DNA from: Cellulomonas_A sp047229345
GTDB lineage: Bacteria > Actinomycetota > Actinomycetes > Actinomycetales > Cellulomonadaceae
NCBI RefSeq assembly: GCF_047229345.1
Contig: NZ_JBFTER010000007.1
Coordinates: 17,447-81,446 of the forward strand
DNA length: 64,000 nt
Direction of reading: 5' to 3'
The translations under genes and the position numbers were made by a program. Position 1 is the stretch's first letter; each line of letters begins with the position of its first letter. This document shows, one piece after another, positions 62,767 through 64,000 of this stretch. The notes beneath the pieces were generated by a model. The model had not been told where the DNA came from and ran no database searches. It was given only the letters and a program-made list of their open reading frames with translations.

Positions 62767-64000
62767 GTGCTCCAGAGACTCATCGCCGCCGTTCTCGGCG
62801 TGCTCGGCCTCGTGGTCGGCGGGCTCGGCGTCGCCTCGGCGACCGCCTGGCGCGCCGACGACGTGCTCGTCGCCGACGCCCGTACCTCGGGCGACACCCG
62901 GATCGTCACGACCGACGCCGGGGTGCTCGAGCTCGCCGGTGACCCGGTCACCGTCCGCGTCACCGCCGCCGACGACTCCCCGGTCGTCCTCGCCGTCGGT
63001 CGCGACACGGACGTCGCCGCCTGGGTCGGCGAGGACGCGCACGTGCGCGTCACGGGCCTGTCCGGCTGGCACGAGCTGCGCACGACCGCGGTCGAGCCCG
63101 AGCCCGCACCGTCGGCCGAGGGCACCGCCCCGGCCGACGAGGCCGCTGCTCCCGCGGACCCTGCCGCCGACCCGGCCGCCGACCCCGCCGCCGCGGAGGC
63201 TGCCGACGCGCCGCCCGCGATCCCGAACCCCGCGGGTTCCGACCTCTGGGTCCTCGAGGAGAGCGGCGTCGGCAGCGCCACGCTCACGTGGCCCGCTCAG
63301 CCGGGCCGCTGGAGCCTGGTCGCCGTGAGCCTGGGCGAGGCGGCACCCGTCGTCGAGCTGAGCTGGCCCCGGACCGTCACGACGCCGTGGCTCTGGCCGT
63401 GCGTCGCCGTGGGCGCCCTGCTGCTGCTCACGGCCCTCGCGCTCGCGGTGCGGCTGTGGCTGCGCGCGCGCCGCGGCGAGGACACGTCCGCGTGGCACCC
63501 CGTCGGCACCGGCCCGGTCCCCGTGGTCGCAGGTGCGGGCGCAGTCGCAGGCGCTGGTGCAGGCGTCGGCACCGCCGCAGTCGGCACCGACACGGGCGAG
63601 ACGGTCGTGCTCACGCGCCGGCAGATGCGCGACGCCGGGCTGACGGGGGAGACCCGGTCCCGCCGCCGCGAGCGTGCGGGCCGAGCAGCGACCGGCGAGC
63701 AGCAGGCGCTGCCCGCCGACGCACCGGCCCGGGTCGCCCGGGGCACGTCGCCCACCGAGACCGCACCGCCGACCGACGCGCCGGTGCCGCGCTGGGCGGC
63801 TGCCGCTGCCGCCGTCCCCACCACGACCCGGACGGCCCCGCCCACGGAGGACGCCCGTCCGCCGTGGGGACGCGCCGTGCCCGGTGCGGCGCCGCGCCCG
63901 TCGGCGGACGACCCGGCTCCCGGTGCCTCTCGCCCTGCCGCAGCCGCACCCGCCTCGACGGGTCCGTCCGACCGGCCGTCGGGCGCGCCCGCTCCCGCGC
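62767..64000 (+). CDS. Membrane protein with disordered C-terminal tail (3' partial)
   Basis: The frame is open from GTG 62767 to the window end (411 codons seen). Residues about 1-25 form a signal or anchor helix (LQRLIAAVLGVLGLVVGG). An extracytoplasmic domain of about 180 residues follows, with a Pro/Ala/Asp linker. A second membrane helix (about 205-230, WLWPCVAVGALLLL) comes next, then a long Arg/Pro/Ala/Thr-rich cytoplasmic tail. I do not recognise the family. Divergence from the polar coiled-coil gene might hint at an envelope role. Confidence 0.75.
   Translation, partial: MLQRLIAAVLGVLGLVVGGLGVASATAWRADDVLVADARTSGDTRIVTTDAGVLELAGDPVTVRVTAADDSPVVLAVGRDTDVAAWVGEDAHVRVTGLSGWHELRTTAVEPEPAPSAEGTAPADEAAAPADPAADPAADPAAAEAADAPPAIPNPAGSDLWVLEESGVGSATLTWPAQPGRWSLVAVSLGEAAPVVELSWPRTVTTPWLWPCVAVGALLLLTALALAVRLWLRARRGEDTSAWHPVGTGPVPVVAGAGAVAGAGAGVGTAAVGTDTGETVVLTRRQMRDAGLTGETRSRRRERAGRAATGEQQALPADAPARVARGTSPTETAPPTDAPVPRWAAAAAAVPTTTRTAPPTEDARPPWGRAVPGAAPRPSADDPAPGASRPAAAAPASTGPSDRPSGAPAPA

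Overview
The window is high-GC actinobacterial chromosome, most like Cellulomonas or a close relative in the Micrococcales. The evidence is the dense GTG/ATG coding with strong G/C third positions, the NucS mismatch endonuclease, the actinobacterial acyl-CoA carboxylase epsilon subunit, a full-length fermentative AdhE, and a plant-glycan sugar locus. There are no rRNAs, insertion sequences, prophage genes or CRISPR arrays. One tRNA (Arg, CCG) was found. The first and last genes run off the window.

Region 1 (1-17 kb) is mixed. It holds a two-gene drug-type ABC exporter, then an acyl-CoA carboxylase beta / His-rich protein / epsilon operon on the minus strand, head-to-head with biotin ligase birA. 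A class III nucleotide cyclase, a Bcr/CflA-type MFS transporter, a class I aminotransferase, a tiny membrane ORF, a coiled-coil lipoprotein, the bifunctional aldehyde-alcohol dehydrogenase adhE, a CPA1 Na+/H+ antiporter, isopentenyl-diphosphate isomerase and an AlkZ-like DNA glycosylase follow.

Region 2 (17-41.5 kb) is a conserved actinobacterial backbone: a GntR regulator, then argS-lysA-hom-thrC-thrB-rho-rpmE-prfA-prmC-tsaC-wecA-like-atpI-like-atpBEFHAGDC-DUF2550, followed by nucS and a DUF1990 gene. The order argS to DUF2550 matches the one I know from Mycobacterium tuberculosis (Rv1292-Rv1312). It links aspartate-family amino acid synthesis, transcription and translation termination, cell-envelope initiation and ATP synthase. 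Hairpin terminators follow lysA, rho and rpmE.

Region 3 (41.5-56.1 kb) is an accessory sugar-utilisation island. It carries a GH3 beta-glucosidase-type enzyme, a Tat/lipoprotein solute-binding protein with two permeases (no ATPase), a LacI repressor, a GH42 beta-galactosidase, a YicI-type GH31 alpha-xylosidase and a GH1 beta-glucosidase. The glycosidases have no signal peptides. Beta-galactosidase, alpha-xylosidase and beta-glucosidase together are what is needed to take apart galactosylated xyloglucan oligosaccharides inside the cell, so I infer a xyloglucan-oligosaccharide import and breakdown system. A shared operator, TCGAACCGYTTCGA, abuts the -10 boxes of the GH3, binding-protein and GH42 promoters. 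A diverged copy lies between lacI and GH42. GH1 has its own terminator-insulated promoter region with a different perfect palindrome.

Region 4 (56.1-64 kb) holds a small zinc-ribbon-like protein, a HAD phosphatase, two alpha/beta hydrolases, a 9-bp tandem repeat block, a small unknown protein, a large polar-growth-type coiled-coil protein made of about 24 consecutive 11-residue repeats, and a partial membrane protein with a long disordered tail.
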